Of a stretch of 64,000 nt of DNA, positions 1 through 9,078 are shown piece by piece. The stretch lies in assembly GCF_042647465.1 (NCBI RefSeq), contig NZ_JBHRVN010000010.1; one strand, given 5' to 3'. The notes beneath the pieces are model-generated. The model ran no database searches. It worked only from the letters and a program-made list of their open reading frames with translations, and was not told the origin of the DNA. The stretch comes from Wagnerdoeblera intermedia. GTDB taxonomy: Bacteria > Pseudomonadota > Alphaproteobacteria > Rhodobacterales > Rhodobacteraceae. Both the position numbers and the translations under genes were made by a program. Every line of letters starts with the position of its first letter. The stretch's first letter is position 1.

Positions 1-228
1 TGTCTGCCTGTCCTCCGCCTTAGACACAAGGCGATAAAAAGCATACCTTTGGCTGTCTGGGGCGCGACTCAGATCACTTGCTTTGAAGGCCTCTCTGCCC
101 GCTCAACAGCCCGTCAGCCCCCTCTATCGGAAGTGGGAATTCAGTGCCGGACGGAGCAGCCTGGCGAATTTGCCTTCGCCGTCGTGCTCCCTTACACGCC
201 AGCCCCCCTTTCGCACGATCTTCTGCGC

Positions 229-340
229 TTAGGTGTTCAGTCCCGGCATCTGGTGGATCGGATCGAGGATGAATCTTTCGGGCTCTGAAGTCCAGATTTT
301 GCAGATGTATTCGTAAGGCGTAAGGCCGTTCAGGGTCTTC
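229..340 (-). pseudogene. C-terminal remnant of IS481-type transposase
   Basis: Read on the minus strand, one frame gives a typical IS481/rve C-terminus containing LNGLTPYEYICKIWTSEPER and ending HQMPGLNT before a stop at 229-231. Only about 37 codons survive. The frame is lost where the left end of the IS21-type element begins at 341, so the remnant was probably cut by that insertion. Bases 1-228 lie downstream of this fragment and show no gene. Confidence 0.65.
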
Positions 341-444
341 TGAGAACGGCGGTGCGAAATTCGACCACGGAAGCGGCGGCATGATGCGGCTGCGGGCGGC
401 TTAAAAGTCGTCCAGTTTTCCCTTTCTGCTGCAGCAGGGAGGGC

Positions 445-1956
445 GTGGGGATTTACAGCGTGGAGCTATATCTGAGAGTTCGTCAGGCTTGTGCGGAGGG
501 CATGAGCCAGCGGGAAGCGGCACGGGTGTTTAATGTGTCGCGGGACACGGTTCGGAAGATGATGTCGTTTTCGGTTCCGCCCGGCTACCGTCGATCGGTC
601 GAAGTCCGCCGCCCGAAGCTCGATCCGTTTATCCCGATCATCGAGGGGTGGTTGGAGGCGGACCGGACCATGCCACGCAAGCAGCGGCATACGGCGAAGC
701 GGGTGTTCGACCGGCTTCGCGATGAGTGTGGCTTCACCGGCGGCTATACGATCATCAAGGATTACATCCGGGAACGTGAGCGACGTGGCCAGGAAGTATT
801 CGTGCCTCTGTCGCATCCGCCGGGCCACGCTCAGGCCGACTTCGGCGAAGCCCTGGTCCGGATCGGCGGGGTCGAGCAGAAGGCACACTTCTTCGTGCTG
901 GACCTCCCGCACAGTGATGGCTGCTACGTCCGGGCTTATCCTGCAGCGGTGGCCGAGGCCTGGGTGGATGGCCATATCCATGCATTCGCGTTCTTCGGCG
1001 CGGTTCCCCAGTCTGTGCTCTACGACAACGACCGGTGCCTGGTGGCGAAGATCCTGCCGGATGGAATCAGAAAGCGCGCCTCGCTGTTCAGCGGGTTCCT
1101 GTCGCACTACCTGATCCGGGATCGCTATGGCCGGCCGGGCAAGGGCAACGACAAGGGGAATGTCGAAGGCCTGGTGGGCTATTCGCGGCGCAACTTCATG
1201 GTGCCGCTGCCGGAGTTCGGCACTTGGGACGGCTTCAACGTCTGGCTGGAGGAGCAATGCCGCAAGCGTCAGCGCGCCGTCCTGCGCGGCGAAAGCGAGA
1301 CGATCGGTGAGAGATTACAGCGCGACCTTGCTGCGATCCGCCCGCTCCCCGCAGCCCCGTTCGATGCCTGCGATCAGGACAACGGCCGGGTCTCGTCGCA
1401 ATCTCTGGTGCGCTACAAGACCAACGATTACTCGGTGCCGGTTGCATACGGCCACCAGGATGTCTGGATCCGGGGCTATATCCATGAGGTGGTGATCGGC
1501 TGCCGGGGCGAGGTGATCGCCCGCCATCCCCGGTGCTGGGATCGCGATGAACTGGTCTTCAACCCGATCCATTACCTTCCGTTGATCGAACAAAAGATCA
1601 ATGCGTTGGATCAGGCGGCCCCGTTGCAGGGCTGGGACCTGCCGGAAGAGTTCGCCACCTTGCGCCGTCTGATGGAGGTGCGGATGAACCGACAGGGTCG
1701 GCGCGAATATGTCCAGGTCCTGCGGCTGTTGGAGGCCTTCGATCTGGCGGACGTGCGGGCGGCAGTGCTCCAGGCTCTTCGGATGGGGGCGCTCAGCTTC
1801 GATGCGGTGAAGCATCTGCTGCTGTGCCGGGTGGAGCATCGTCCGCCGCGACTGGACCTTGACTTCTATCCCTACCTGCCGAAAGCGACAGTCGAGAAGA
1901 CCAGGGCGGGGTCTTACATGCGGCTGCTGTCGGGCGATGCGGAGGACGCTGCATGA
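445..1956 (+). CDS. istA: IS21-family transposase IstA
   Basis: A DDE transposase that cuts and joins the element ends with its ATPase partner IstB. The 503 residues start with a helix-turn-helix (about residues 15-40, SQREAARVFNVSRDTVRKMM) followed by an rve-type catalytic core. Candidate acidic residues are D132 (QADFGEA), D194 (LYDND) and E241 (GNVEGL). The start is GTG at 445, preceded by a GCAGGGAGG ribosome-binding site; the length fits the family. The stop overlaps the istB start as ATGA, indicating translational coupling. Confidence 0.93.
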   Translation: MGIYSVELYLRVRQACAEGMSQREAARVFNVSRDTVRKMMSFSVPPGYRRSVEVRRPKLDPFIPIIEGWLEADRTMPRKQRHTAKRVFDRLRDECGFTGGYTIIKDYIRERERRGQEVFVPLSHPPGHAQADFGEALVRIGGVEQKAHFFVLDLPHSDGCYVRAYPAAVAEAWVDGHIHAFAFFGAVPQSVLYDNDRCLVAKILPDGIRKRASLFSGFLSHYLIRDRYGRPGKGNDKGNVEGLVGYSRRNFMVPLPEFGTWDGFNVWLEEQCRKRQRAVLRGESETIGERLQRDLAAIRPLPAAPFDACDQDNGRVSSQSLVRYKTNDYSVPVAYGHQDVWIRGYIHEVVIGCRGEVIARHPRCWDRDELVFNPIHYLPLIEQKINALDQAAPLQGWDLPEEFATLRRLMEVRMNRQGRREYVQVLRLLEAFDLADVRAAVLQALRMGALSFDAVKHLLLCRVEHRPPRLDLDFYPYLPKATVEKTRAGSYMRLLSGDAEDAA

Positions 1957-2708
1957 GTGACGCCCCGGAAATCCTGCTCGCCCATCATCTCAAGGCGCTG
2001 AAGCTACCGACGTTCCTGCGCGAGCATCAGAAGCTGGCCCGCCAATGCGCGGCGGAAGGGCTGGACCATGTCCGATACCTGGCACGGCTTGTCGAACTCG
2101 AAATGATCGACCCGGAAAGGCGGATGGTTGACCGTCGCATCAAAGCCGCGAAATTCCCGGCCGTCAAAAGTCTGGACAGCTTCGACTTCGCGGCCATCCC
2201 CAAGCTTAACAAGATGCAGGTGCTGGAGCTGGCCCGGTGCGAATGGATCGAACGGCGCGAGAATGTCATTGCCCTCGGCCCTTCCGGCACCGGCAAGACC
2301 CATGTCGCTCTCGGCATCGGGCTGGCTGCCTGCCAGAAGGGTCTGTCCGTCGGCTTCACCACCGCCGCAGCCCTGGTCAGTGAAATGATGGAGGCCCGCG
2401 ATGAACGCCGTCTGTTGCGCTTCCAGAAGCAGATGGCGGGATACAAGCTTCTCATCATCGACGAACTCGGCTTCGTGCCTCTGTCGAAGACGGGTGCCGA
2501 ATTGCTGTTCGAGCTGATCTCGCAGCGCTATGAGCGCGGATCAACACTTATCACAAGCAATCTGCCTTTCGATGAATGGACCGAAACCTTCGGTTCTGAG
2601 CGACTGACCGGAGCGCTCCTCGACCGGCTGACCCACCATGTCAGCATCCTCGAAATGAACGGCGAAAGCTATCGCCTCGCAAACAGCAATGCCCGCAAGC
2701 GGCGCTGA
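1953..2708 (+). CDS. istB: IS21-family helper ATPase IstB
   Basis: An AAA+ ATPase of the DnaC/IstB type that selects target DNA and activates IstA. The 251-residue protein has Walker A GPSGTGKT at about 109-116 and Walker B LLIIDELGF at about 166-174. Both motifs are intact and the length is normal. It overlaps istA by four bases, so the two are co-translated. The rest of the element (2709-2865) is non-coding right-end repeat sequence. Confidence 0.93.
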   Translation: MSDAPEILLAHHLKALKLPTFLREHQKLARQCAAEGLDHVRYLARLVELEMIDPERRMVDRRIKAAKFPAVKSLDSFDFAAIPKLNKMQVLELARCEWIERRENVIALGPSGTGKTHVALGIGLAACQKGLSVGFTTAAALVSEMMEARDERRLLRFQKQMAGYKLLIIDELGFVPLSKTGAELLFELISQRYERGSTLITSNLPFDEWTETFGSERLTGALLDRLTHHVSILEMNGESYRLANSNARKRR

Positions 2709-2865
2709 GCTTGCTCCACACATCTGACGACAATTGGAGCTAAGGCGCCAGTGCGCCATGACACGCGCCAGCTATGTGAAAAGCGCGCGCGCCATGGCGC
2801 ACACCCTCACCAACTGGCCTGGTTTTACTCCGCCGCTATGGCCGAGTTTTGCACCGCCGTTGACA

Positions 2866-3366
2866 GGTCGTCCAATAGCAGAGGCGCGACTTCACGGTGC
2901 GCCAGGATGGCGCCATCACTTCCCGCGATATCTCCGTGCTCAGCAAACGGTCACGGTTCTTGCTGAACACGGTAGGAACCCAGACCGGATCATCAATCCC
3001 GAGACCGCCAAACCAGCGGAACAGAAGGTTATATTCCATCTGTTCCATGAGCTGTCGCTCCGAGCGTATCGAAAAGAGGATCTGCAGCAGGCTTGCGCGG
3101 ATCAGCCGTTCCGGAGCGATCGAGGGCCGGCCAAAATCAGTATAAAGCGCTGCAAATGTGGCATCCAAGCTGCCCAGAGCAGTATTTACTACCTGTCGGA
3201 TCTTACGCAGAAGGATCCGCGCAGGGATCCGCGCCTCCAGATCGATATAGCTGAACAGCGACCCGCTCGTCTCGTCACTTCCCCGCATAATCACCCCAGT
3301 ATGTTATTTGCAAAGGGTGAACATGTTCCGCAAACCGTGTCCACGCCCGACTATTTCAGCACCCTG
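2866..3366 (-). pseudogene. 5' remnant of IS5-family element and transposase
   Basis: The transposase starts at 3294 and its first ~125 residues (MIMRGSDETSGSLFSYIDLE onward) match the complete copy at 51115-52284. Near codon 128 a small deletion shifts the frame, and homology ends at 2865 where the IS21 right end begins. The element terminus ACTATTTCAGCACCCTG at 3350-3366 is intact. The fragment therefore keeps one IR and the DUF772-like N-terminus but no catalytic core. Several substitutions against the second copy show that it is not a recent duplicate. Confidence 0.85.
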
Positions 3367-4878
3367 TTCTCATGATCGCCGTCAACAAATTTGTCATGCC
3401 AATCCGGTCGGCAGTGCCGATTGTCGTGTTTTGTAGATGCGCAGGGTAGGAGACGGAACTGAGACGACGGTGAGCAGGCTCTCATACGCGGGTTGGTTAC
3501 CGCATGACCGTGGTTTCGTCTTGGGGCTGCCTCGGTCTAAAGATCGGGCGTCGACAATGTCGGCCCATAACAGGGTACGAGGATTCCCCACCGCGTTCCG
3601 TCCCCAACCCTGTGCATCGGTCTGGAGCAGGCAATGTCTGTATGGCCTTTCAGTGAGCGGCGGGCGCGACCTGGCGAGCGATGGCCCATATGAAACCCGC
3701 CATTTCACGGGCGATCGCGGTTGTTGCCACGACCTTCGGCTTGCCGGCGGCCATGAGGTGGCGATAGCGCTGGCACATGCGCAGCTGTCCCTTCCAGGCA
3801 ATGTCGCGCACTGATTGAGGCAGGTGCTCGATACGATCGAGAAGCTTGCGGCTCACCCGCGCCTGCATCCGATAACTCCAGGCACCTTCGATCAGGACGC
3901 GACGGGCCAATCCACTCCCTGCCTTGGTGATGCCGCCCCGGCGGATGCTGGCGCCGCTCGAGTGTTCCGATGGCGTCAGGCCGAGGTAGGACATCAATTG
4001 CCGTGGACTGTCGAACCGGTTGAAGTCTCCGACTTCGGCCACCACCGTGACTGCCACGACAAAAGCGACGCCCCGCATGGTCTGCACCGCTTCCACAACC
4101 GGGGCGAGGCTCCATGTCGGCAACAGTTGCAGGATCTGGTCGGTCAGGCGCTCGATACGCGCCTCCGCGTCCGTCACCGCATGGATGTAGTCCTGCAATA
4201 CGACCTGTTGTGCGGGGTGATCAAAGCGCACCGTCGTGAGCCACCTGCGGTAAGCCTTCGTCCAGCCTTTCTTGCCCGGATAGTTCCGCCCATGGCGCAG
4301 CAGAAAGCCCTGCATATGCTGCCGCGCCTTGCCTGCAACCCGTATGGCCGTGGCTCGTGCACGGACAAGATCGCGCATCGCTTCATGGGCCGCATCAGGG
4401 ACCCAAACGGCCGTCAACTCCCCAGCTCTATGCAATTTCGCCAGCATCAGCGCATCGCGCCGGTCTGTCTTCACCCGGTCGCCGGCCTTCACCGGTATCA
4501 GGGACGGTGCAACCACAATGCACTCATGCCCCAACTCGACCAGTTGTCGGTGAAGACCATATCCGCATGGGCCAGCCTCATAGCAGGAATGAAGCCGCGC
4601 GCCATTTGAAGCCAACTTCTCGACTAGTTTGCGCACGTGGTCAGGGCGGTTGGGCACAGTTCCGAGGCTGCGGACTTCTCCGCCTCTTTCCCCGACTGCG
4701 ACCCCAACCGAGATCGTTGCCTTATAGACATCCAGCCCAATGAATATGCTACGCTGCATTTGGTCTCTCCCCCATTCTTGAGGCTCGGCACCAGAAAGAC
4801 TGGAGCAACCCTCGAATGCAGAATGCAATGGGAGAGGCCGCCGACCCAGTCAGCTCACACAGCGATCATCGGGTCTAA
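3367..4878 (-). mobile_element. IS110-family element, copy 1
   Basis: Boundaries come from comparison with 52358-53870: similarity runs unbroken from the IS5 terminus to tcgggtctaa at 4878 and then stops. The element has no terminal inverted repeats, as expected for IS110. It holds one transposase gene, about 280 non-coding bases downstream of it (3367-3649) and about 119 upstream (4760-4878). IS110 relatives encode a bridge RNA in one of these ends; the longer, conserved 3367-3649 stretch is the better candidate. The exact ends are inferred. Confidence 0.75.
3650..4759 (-). CDS. IS110-family transposase (DEDD)
   Basis: An RNA-guided recombinase of the IS110 family. It has 369 residues counted from MQRSIFIGLD; a further ATG 69 bases upstream is not conserved in copy 2 as a start, so 4759 is chosen. 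The RuvC-like DEDD set is visible: D10, E61 (CYEAG), D99 and D102 (KTDRRDA). The C-terminal Transposase_20 domain holds the candidate serine in TPSEHSSGASIRRGG. Both domains are intact. The gene is nearly identical to 52642-53751. Confidence 0.92.
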   Translation of the reverse strand: MQRSIFIGLDVYKATISVGVAVGERGGEVRSLGTVPNRPDHVRKLVEKLASNGARLHSCYEAGPCGYGLHRQLVELGHECIVVAPSLIPVKAGDRVKTDRRDALMLAKLHRAGELTAVWVPDAAHEAMRDLVRARATAIRVAGKARQHMQGFLLRHGRNYPGKKGWTKAYRRWLTTVRFDHPAQQVVLQDYIHAVTDAEARIERLTDQILQLLPTWSLAPVVEAVQTMRGVAFVVAVTVVAEVGDFNRFDSPRQLMSYLGLTPSEHSSGASIRRGGITKAGSGLARRVLIEGAWSYRMQARVSRKLLDRIEHLPQSVRDIAWKGQLRMCQRYRHLMAAGKPKVVATTAIAREMAGFIWAIARQVAPAAH

Positions 4879-4956
4879 AGGGTTGGAAGCACGAAATGTC
4901 GTACACTCAAAGCGCATCCATGGCTGTTCTTACCTCGTCACGTTCCCACCTATTTC

Positions 4957-6027
4957 TCATTGAATTGTCCGCGGACAACACGTGAATAAGTAATTGTCCG
5001 CGGACAATCTCCGGAGGGTATGGCCAATGACGTTCCTCAAAGGCGCAAAGTTGCGCGCCCGTTTGCCCAGCGTTGCCGCATAGAAGTAGGCTGAAGGATA
5101 TCTGATAGATTGACCTCGCTGCAAAAGCTGCCAGATGAGGGCGACGATCTCCATAGGTGAATGCCGTTCCACTGCCTGGTCGAAGTGCTGACTTGAAATG
5201 CCCATCATCGGCGCAAGATTACGGGTATGGATGAGCGCATCTCTCTCCGTCACAATCTGCTTCTCTGCATAAATCAGGGCCTCCGGGTACCGGTCCTTCA
5301 GCACTGGCAAAACCTCTTTATCAATATGTTCTTTATTGAGACTCTGATGATGACGGTCATTTTGTCCGCCACTGCCGGTCAGATCCTCAGACGAATGCAG
5401 CTCAGCGGGCAGGGCAGGGTGGTCCATGACGGTGGGAAGCCGGTCGAGATGCTTGGAGATTTCATCAGCGGAGAGATTACGACGAGCCGCCTTCAGACAA
5501 TCCAGCGCTGGCTGATCTTCGGGGGCTTCAAGAAGTCTGCGCGCGGCTGCCGCCCGGAGACGCGTTTTGAGAAAGCGAAGCTGGCTCTCTTTTCTTTTGA
5601 CCTCTTCCGCCTGTTCTTTCAGAGAACTGAACCCCGCGAAGATCGGCGTAAGGTCCAGGCCAAAGCGAAGGACCCTCTGCTCTACAGGATCAAAGCGGGT
5701 AAAACGCTTGCGGTTCGCGCTGTCGCTGCGCTGCACAAGGCCAGCCAGGCACAGGGCTTCGATGTGACGACGCAGGCTTCGCTCACTCATGCCGCCCATG
5801 CGGGAGAGGAGCGTCTCGTTTGAGGCAAAGACGGTGTGGTGATTCCGCTGGGGCGGAAGGAAGCTCAACAATGCCTCGAGTGTCCGCAAGACCTGCGCGC
5901 TGATCCCAAGATGTTTTGCACAAAGCCGCAGCACCGGCAGCACTTCGGCCATGTTAACAGGGTCTGGCGTGGCGCTGCGCACCACCGACAAACCCTCATC
6001 CTGTGAGGGGAAATTCTGATGGATCAT
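4957..6027 (-). CDS. repC: Replication initiator RepC of repABC replicon
   Basis: RepC binds the origin, which in repABC plasmids lies inside repC, and starts replication. The recognisable part begins MIHQNFPSQDEG; a winged-helix region (NHHTVFASNETLLSRMGGMS, then SLRRHIEALCLAGLVQR) lies at about residues 60-100. I prefer ATG at 6027, preceded by GGAGAAGGG, over the TTG 57 bases upstream. It is the third gene of the minus-strand operon and is separated from repB by about 216 bases. Two near-identical palindromes encode its last ~20 codons. The C-terminus may be shorter or different from that of relatives because it runs through these repeats. Confidence 0.88.
   Translation of the reverse strand: MIHQNFPSQDEGLSVVRSATPDPVNMAEVLPVLRLCAKHLGISAQVLRTLEALLSFLPPQRNHHTVFASNETLLSRMGGMSERSLRRHIEALCLAGLVQRSDSANRKRFTRFDPVEQRVLRFGLDLTPIFAGFSSLKEQAEEVKRKESQLRFLKTRLRAAAARRLLEAPEDQPALDCLKAARRNLSADEISKHLDRLPTVMDHPALPAELHSSEDLTGSGGQNDRHHQSLNKEHIDKEVLPVLKDRYPEALIYAEKQIVTERDALIHTRNLAPMMGISSQHFDQAVERHSPMEIVALIWQLLQRGQSIRYPSAYFYAATLGKRARNFAPLRNVIGHTLRRLSADNYLFTCCPRTIQ
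4965..5008. promoter_or_regulatory. parS: Paired parS-like palindromes
   Basis: TTGTCCGCGGACAA at 4965-4978 and ATTGTCCGCGGACAAT at 4993-5008 are perfect palindromes 14 bases apart. They resemble the 16-bp GTTnnnnGCnnnnAAC-like parS palindromes bound by RepB of repABC plasmids (established for the family), with A replacing the first G. Both lie within the 3' end of repC and are part of its coding sequence. The role in partition is inferred from position and pattern. Confidence 0.65.
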
Positions 6028-6243
6028 GTCATTTGGGCAACCCTTCTCCGGTCGCGCCCAACAAAGTGGCCCGTCTGCTGTCAAAAGGCAGCAAAAATCC
6101 GACGGCAGAAACTGCCGGACTTGACATTTAAGGAGAGAGATGGCAGATCTGGCTTGCTGAACACAGATCGGGCTCTCCGGGGGAAACCTTGGGGGGCTCG
6201 TTCCTTTTTAGGCTGTCCGTTCCTCCTTTCTCTTTCGTTTCGG
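6028..6243. other. repB-repC intergenic region, expected counter-transcribed RNA site
   Basis: In repABC plasmids this interval encodes a small antisense RNA (incA type) on the strand opposite to repC that limits RepC synthesis. The spacing of 216 bases fits. On the plus strand a TTGACA hexamer lies at 6121-6126 and a G-rich then T-rich stretch at 6190-6211. I could not fold a convincing terminator by eye, so the RNA itself is inferred from the family and not called as a gene. Confidence 0.35.
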
Positions 6244-7203
6244 TTACTGCCGGGTCTCAGACCAGCGGCGATAGAGCGCCTGAAGCTCTTCTTCGGCATT
6301 CGCCTCGAACCAGGCGGCGAAATCGGGGTTCTGGCGGCTGTCGATTTTGACGGTCAGGCTGCGGGCGCCGGCTTTAAGTTCAGCCAGCGGGTGACCACGT
6401 TCAGAAGTGATCTGACGAAGGGCCTCACGCGGGGCAGGGCGGGTGGCACCTGCCCCGATGCGGGCGATGGCCTGAACCGCTTGCTCAAAGCGTTCATCAG
6501 AGGAGAGGCCCGCCGCAGCAGCGTCCAGGTCCTTGATGAGCTTGCCAAAATCAATGCCGTTCTCGCGCACGCTGTCGGCCAGATCTTCCCAGCGGCGACG
6601 TCCGACCCCATGGGCCGGGCCGATGGCTTCAATCAGGCTCATCGGAAGGCTGCGGGCAACTTTCTGCATGCGCGACAGCATCGGACGGTCAATCGCAAGC
6701 GCATCGAGAATGATGTTCTGCGCATGGCCGCTTTCAGCAAGCTGTGCCGCGAACATCGCTTTCTCGATGAAGCTCGGATCGAGACGCTGGCTGTTCTCCT
6801 GGCCCTGAGCCAGAATCGCCTGAGTGTCGTCAAGGGTGCGCACCATAGCGCGGGCCGGCTGATTGAGGACACGCAGCGCGGCAAGGCGACGGCGGCCGTA
6901 GACGACCTGATAACGTCCGGGCTGATCGCGCAGCGGGCGCACCATGATCGGCACCTGCTGGCCGTGCTGGCGGATGCTCTCGGCCAGTTCTGCCACCGCC
7001 TCCGGCCCGAAAGCCAGACGGTCACGCGGGCCGTCATCGTCGATCAGCGAGGGATCAATCTCGCGCACCGCATTGCTCGACATATCGCGCAGGGTGGACT
7101 TCATCCCCGACATGGCGCCGGTATTCGGAAAGCGTGGCGCCCCCGGAACCTCGGTTGCGGGGGCAGGGGGGGGCGGCGGCTGAAACAGATTGCGGCGGGC
7201 CAT
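6244..7203 (-). CDS. repB: Plasmid partition protein RepB (ParB family)
   Basis: The centromere-binding partner of RepA. It has 319 residues: a proline-rich N-terminal leader (FQPPPPPAPATEVPG), then the ParB/Spo0J-like N-terminal domain at about 45-140 with LAESIRQHGQQVPIMVRP and GRYQVVYGRRRLAALR, then an HTH region around DALAIDRPMLSRMQKVARSL. It starts three bases after the repA stop, so repA-repB are co-expressed. Its binding site is probably the palindrome pair at 4965-5008. Confidence 0.93.
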   Translation of the reverse strand: MARRNLFQPPPPPAPATEVPGAPRFPNTGAMSGMKSTLRDMSSNAVREIDPSLIDDDGPRDRLAFGPEAVAELAESIRQHGQQVPIMVRPLRDQPGRYQVVYGRRRLAALRVLNQPARAMVRTLDDTQAILAQGQENSQRLDPSFIEKAMFAAQLAESGHAQNIILDALAIDRPMLSRMQKVARSLPMSLIEAIGPAHGVGRRRWEDLADSVRENGIDFGKLIKDLDAAAAGLSSDERFEQAVQAIARIGAGATRPAPREALRQITSERGHPLAELKAGARSLTVKIDSRQNPDFAAWFEANAEEELQALYRRWSETRQ

Positions 7204-7206
7204 ATC

Positions 7207-8403
7207 TTAAACTTTCCTTCCCCAGGCCTCCTGGAGGACCTTTTCGAACTCGTCTGCGACCCCGTTGACGCTTTCCAAAATCCGCTCAAGTGTGCGGCGG
7301 ACGACCTGAGAGGGGTCAATCTCATAGATCGTTTGCTGGGTCATGCCGGCATCTGAAATGGCGGTGGACTTCAGCATGGGCGTGTTGAGAACCTGATCGA
7401 GCAGGATGGAGCGCAGAAAGCCCGCCATTTGCGACTGCGGAACATCTGTCGGCTCATAGCGCGCGATCAGGAATTTCAGGAACCGCCAGTCGGTGGGACC
7501 GGTGATCTCCTCCAGGGTGCGGACAGTTTCACCAGCCATTTCAAGGAATTGCGCCATCGACGCTACGTCCAGCATCGATGGGACAACCGTGATCAGCAGG
7601 CCTGTTGAGGCCAGCAGAGAGGTCATGGTGGTGAAGCCGAGCTGCGGCGGGCAGTCGATGATGACCAGGTCATAATCGGCCTCAACCTCTTCCAGCGCGA
7701 TGGCCAGGCGCTGCGTGAAGGCAGGCTCGATCCGGTGCTGCAGCGCATAGGCGGTTTCGGTCTCATATTCCGAGAGCATCAGCCCCGCAGGCGCGAGATC
7801 GAGGTTGTGGAAATAGGTTTTCCGGATCACCTGGCTCAGCGGGACCGGTTCGCTGTAGCGCAGCGCGTCGTAGATCGTGCCGCCCTCGGCAAATTCGATC
7901 TCCGGACGATAGCCGAACATGGTGGTCAGACTGGCCTGCGGGTCCATATCCAGCGCCAGAACACGGTAGCCCCGCAGCGCATAGCGCTGCGCCAGATGAA
8001 TCGCCGTGGTGGTTTTAGACGATCCGCCTTTGAAGTTCACAATCGAAATGACCTGCAGATCATCCCCTTCGCGGCGGCCGGGGCGGTAAATCTCGCCATT
8101 GCGCCCTGTCCTGGCCATCACATCGCGAATCGCATCGATTTCCGCGGCCGTATAAAGCCTGCGCCCGCGGCTGTCAGTTTCCACGGCCGGGAAGTCGCCT
8201 TCCTGATGGCGGGTCCGCAGATTCGACAGGCTGATTCCCGTCAGCTCCGCCACCTCGGCAGGGTGGAATTTCCGCAGAATTTTGCGGGCTTCCGGGTGAA
8301 AACTGTTGCGCATATGATCGTTCAGCGCATGCGAAAGCCGTTCCGCGCTTGCGCTGATGCTTCCGGCGATGGATCCGGGGCTGGGACGAGCTGTGCCTGT
8401 CAT
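7207..8403 (-). CDS. repA: Plasmid partition ATPase RepA (ParA family)
   Basis: A Walker-type ATPase that segregates the plasmid and, in repABC plasmids, represses its own operon. The 398-residue protein has an N-terminal MerR-like helix-turn-helix (about 48-70, AEVAELTGISLSNLRTRHQE), the deviant Walker A FKGGSSKTT at 124-132, and the LALDMDPQASLT motif near 150. Length is normal. It is the first gene of repABC. The 167 bases upstream (8404-8570) must hold the operon promoter, but I see no clear hexamer pair. Confidence 0.94.
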   Translation of the reverse strand: MTGTARPSPGSIAGSISASAERLSHALNDHMRNSFHPEARKILRKFHPAEVAELTGISLSNLRTRHQEGDFPAVETDSRGRRLYTAAEIDAIRDVMARTGRNGEIYRPGRREGDDLQVISIVNFKGGSSKTTTAIHLAQRYALRGYRVLALDMDPQASLTTMFGYRPEIEFAEGGTIYDALRYSEPVPLSQVIRKTYFHNLDLAPAGLMLSEYETETAYALQHRIEPAFTQRLAIALEEVEADYDLVIIDCPPQLGFTTMTSLLASTGLLITVVPSMLDVASMAQFLEMAGETVRTLEEITGPTDWRFLKFLIARYEPTDVPQSQMAGFLRSILLDQVLNTPMLKSTAISDAGMTQQTIYEIDPSQVVRRTLERILESVNGVADEFEKVLQEAWGRKV

Positions 8404-8570
8404 GTGCTGCGATGCCTCTTGTCGGGCCGGATGTTAGTTGACGCAGAATTGCATAAAAGTGCAAATTTAGCGACAGAAAAGTTTCTGGCACGCAAGCGCC
8501 CGTCTGACAAGCAGATTCGCGACGCCGCGACAGGAATCTTCACCCGAGGGTTGTCACCCTCCGGCCAAGG

Positions 8571-8918
8571 TCACCGCTGCGTAATGGCTGAAAGAAGATT
8601 ATGGGCGCCGTCACAGCCTCCGCCTGCGAAGGAAGCGCGCAGTTTACGGCGGAAGGTCTGGTCCTTCTTCAGATACCATTCACGCGACATTGCCGCTTTC
8701 CGATCAGCGCAGCGCTCAAGATGAACAAGGGTCCAGAGAGCGCCCCTTGTGCTTCTGGCGCCTTTTTTTGTGCCTGAATTATGCTCTGCCAGCCGTCGTG
8801 CCGGATCGCTGGTCCAGCCGACATAGGTCCGTACACCGCGCAGGTCTTTTGTGGCCAGAACATAGACATAGGCGGGAGCGTGCTGCTCAGGCGGGGCAGG
8901 TGGGGCGTCGGTGGTCAA
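8571..8918 (-). CDS. GIY-YIG nuclease superfamily protein
   Basis: A small single-domain protein of 115 residues. The GIY-YIG signature is seen as YVYVLATKDLRGVRTYVGWT, followed by the conserved RRLAEHN helix and GARSTRG, the usual arrangement of YhbQ/Slx1-like single-domain members. It ends with a basic stretch KKDQTFRRKL. The start at 8918 is a TTG. Such proteins act on DNA, but substrate and role are unknown. It lies upstream of repA in the same direction; whether it belongs to the replicon backbone is not clear. Confidence 0.8.
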   Translation of the reverse strand: MTTDAPPAPPEQHAPAYVYVLATKDLRGVRTYVGWTSDPARRLAEHNSGTKKGARSTRGALWTLVHLERCADRKAAMSREWYLKKDQTFRRKLRASFAGGGCDGAHNLLSAITQR

Positions 8919-9078
8919 TGCGGTATCAGCGGTTGTGAGATTTCCTGAGAGCCTGCGGAGAGGCGCGGCAAATGTCCAGATCGCAGCAGCGAACGCGCGA
9001 CCAGGAAAGTTGCAGGTTTTGGGGCGTTAACTGATCCGGACGACCGGGCGATTCCCGGAAACTCTGACAGGAGACAGC

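Larger units (their letters stand above)
341..2865 (+). mobile_element. IS21-family element, complete (istA-istB)
   Basis: The element carries istA and istB with the four-base overlap usual for this family. The left end TGAGAACGGCGGTGC at 341 and the reverse-complemented right end TGTCAACGGCGGTGC at 2865 match at 13 of 15 bases. Internal repeats of the type GCGG(A/C)(G/T)TAAAA follow at both ends, as in IS21 multi-repeat termini. The left flank is an IS481-type gene and the right flank an IS5-type gene. No matching target duplication is seen (ggtcttc left, ggtcgtcc right), so a flank was probably exchanged by recombination. Confidence 0.8.

Noticed and set aside
6019..7356. Plus-strand open frame of 445 codons over repB
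   Set aside because: Antisense to repB and the repB-repC gap; no motifs. A short antisense RNA is expected here, not a protein.
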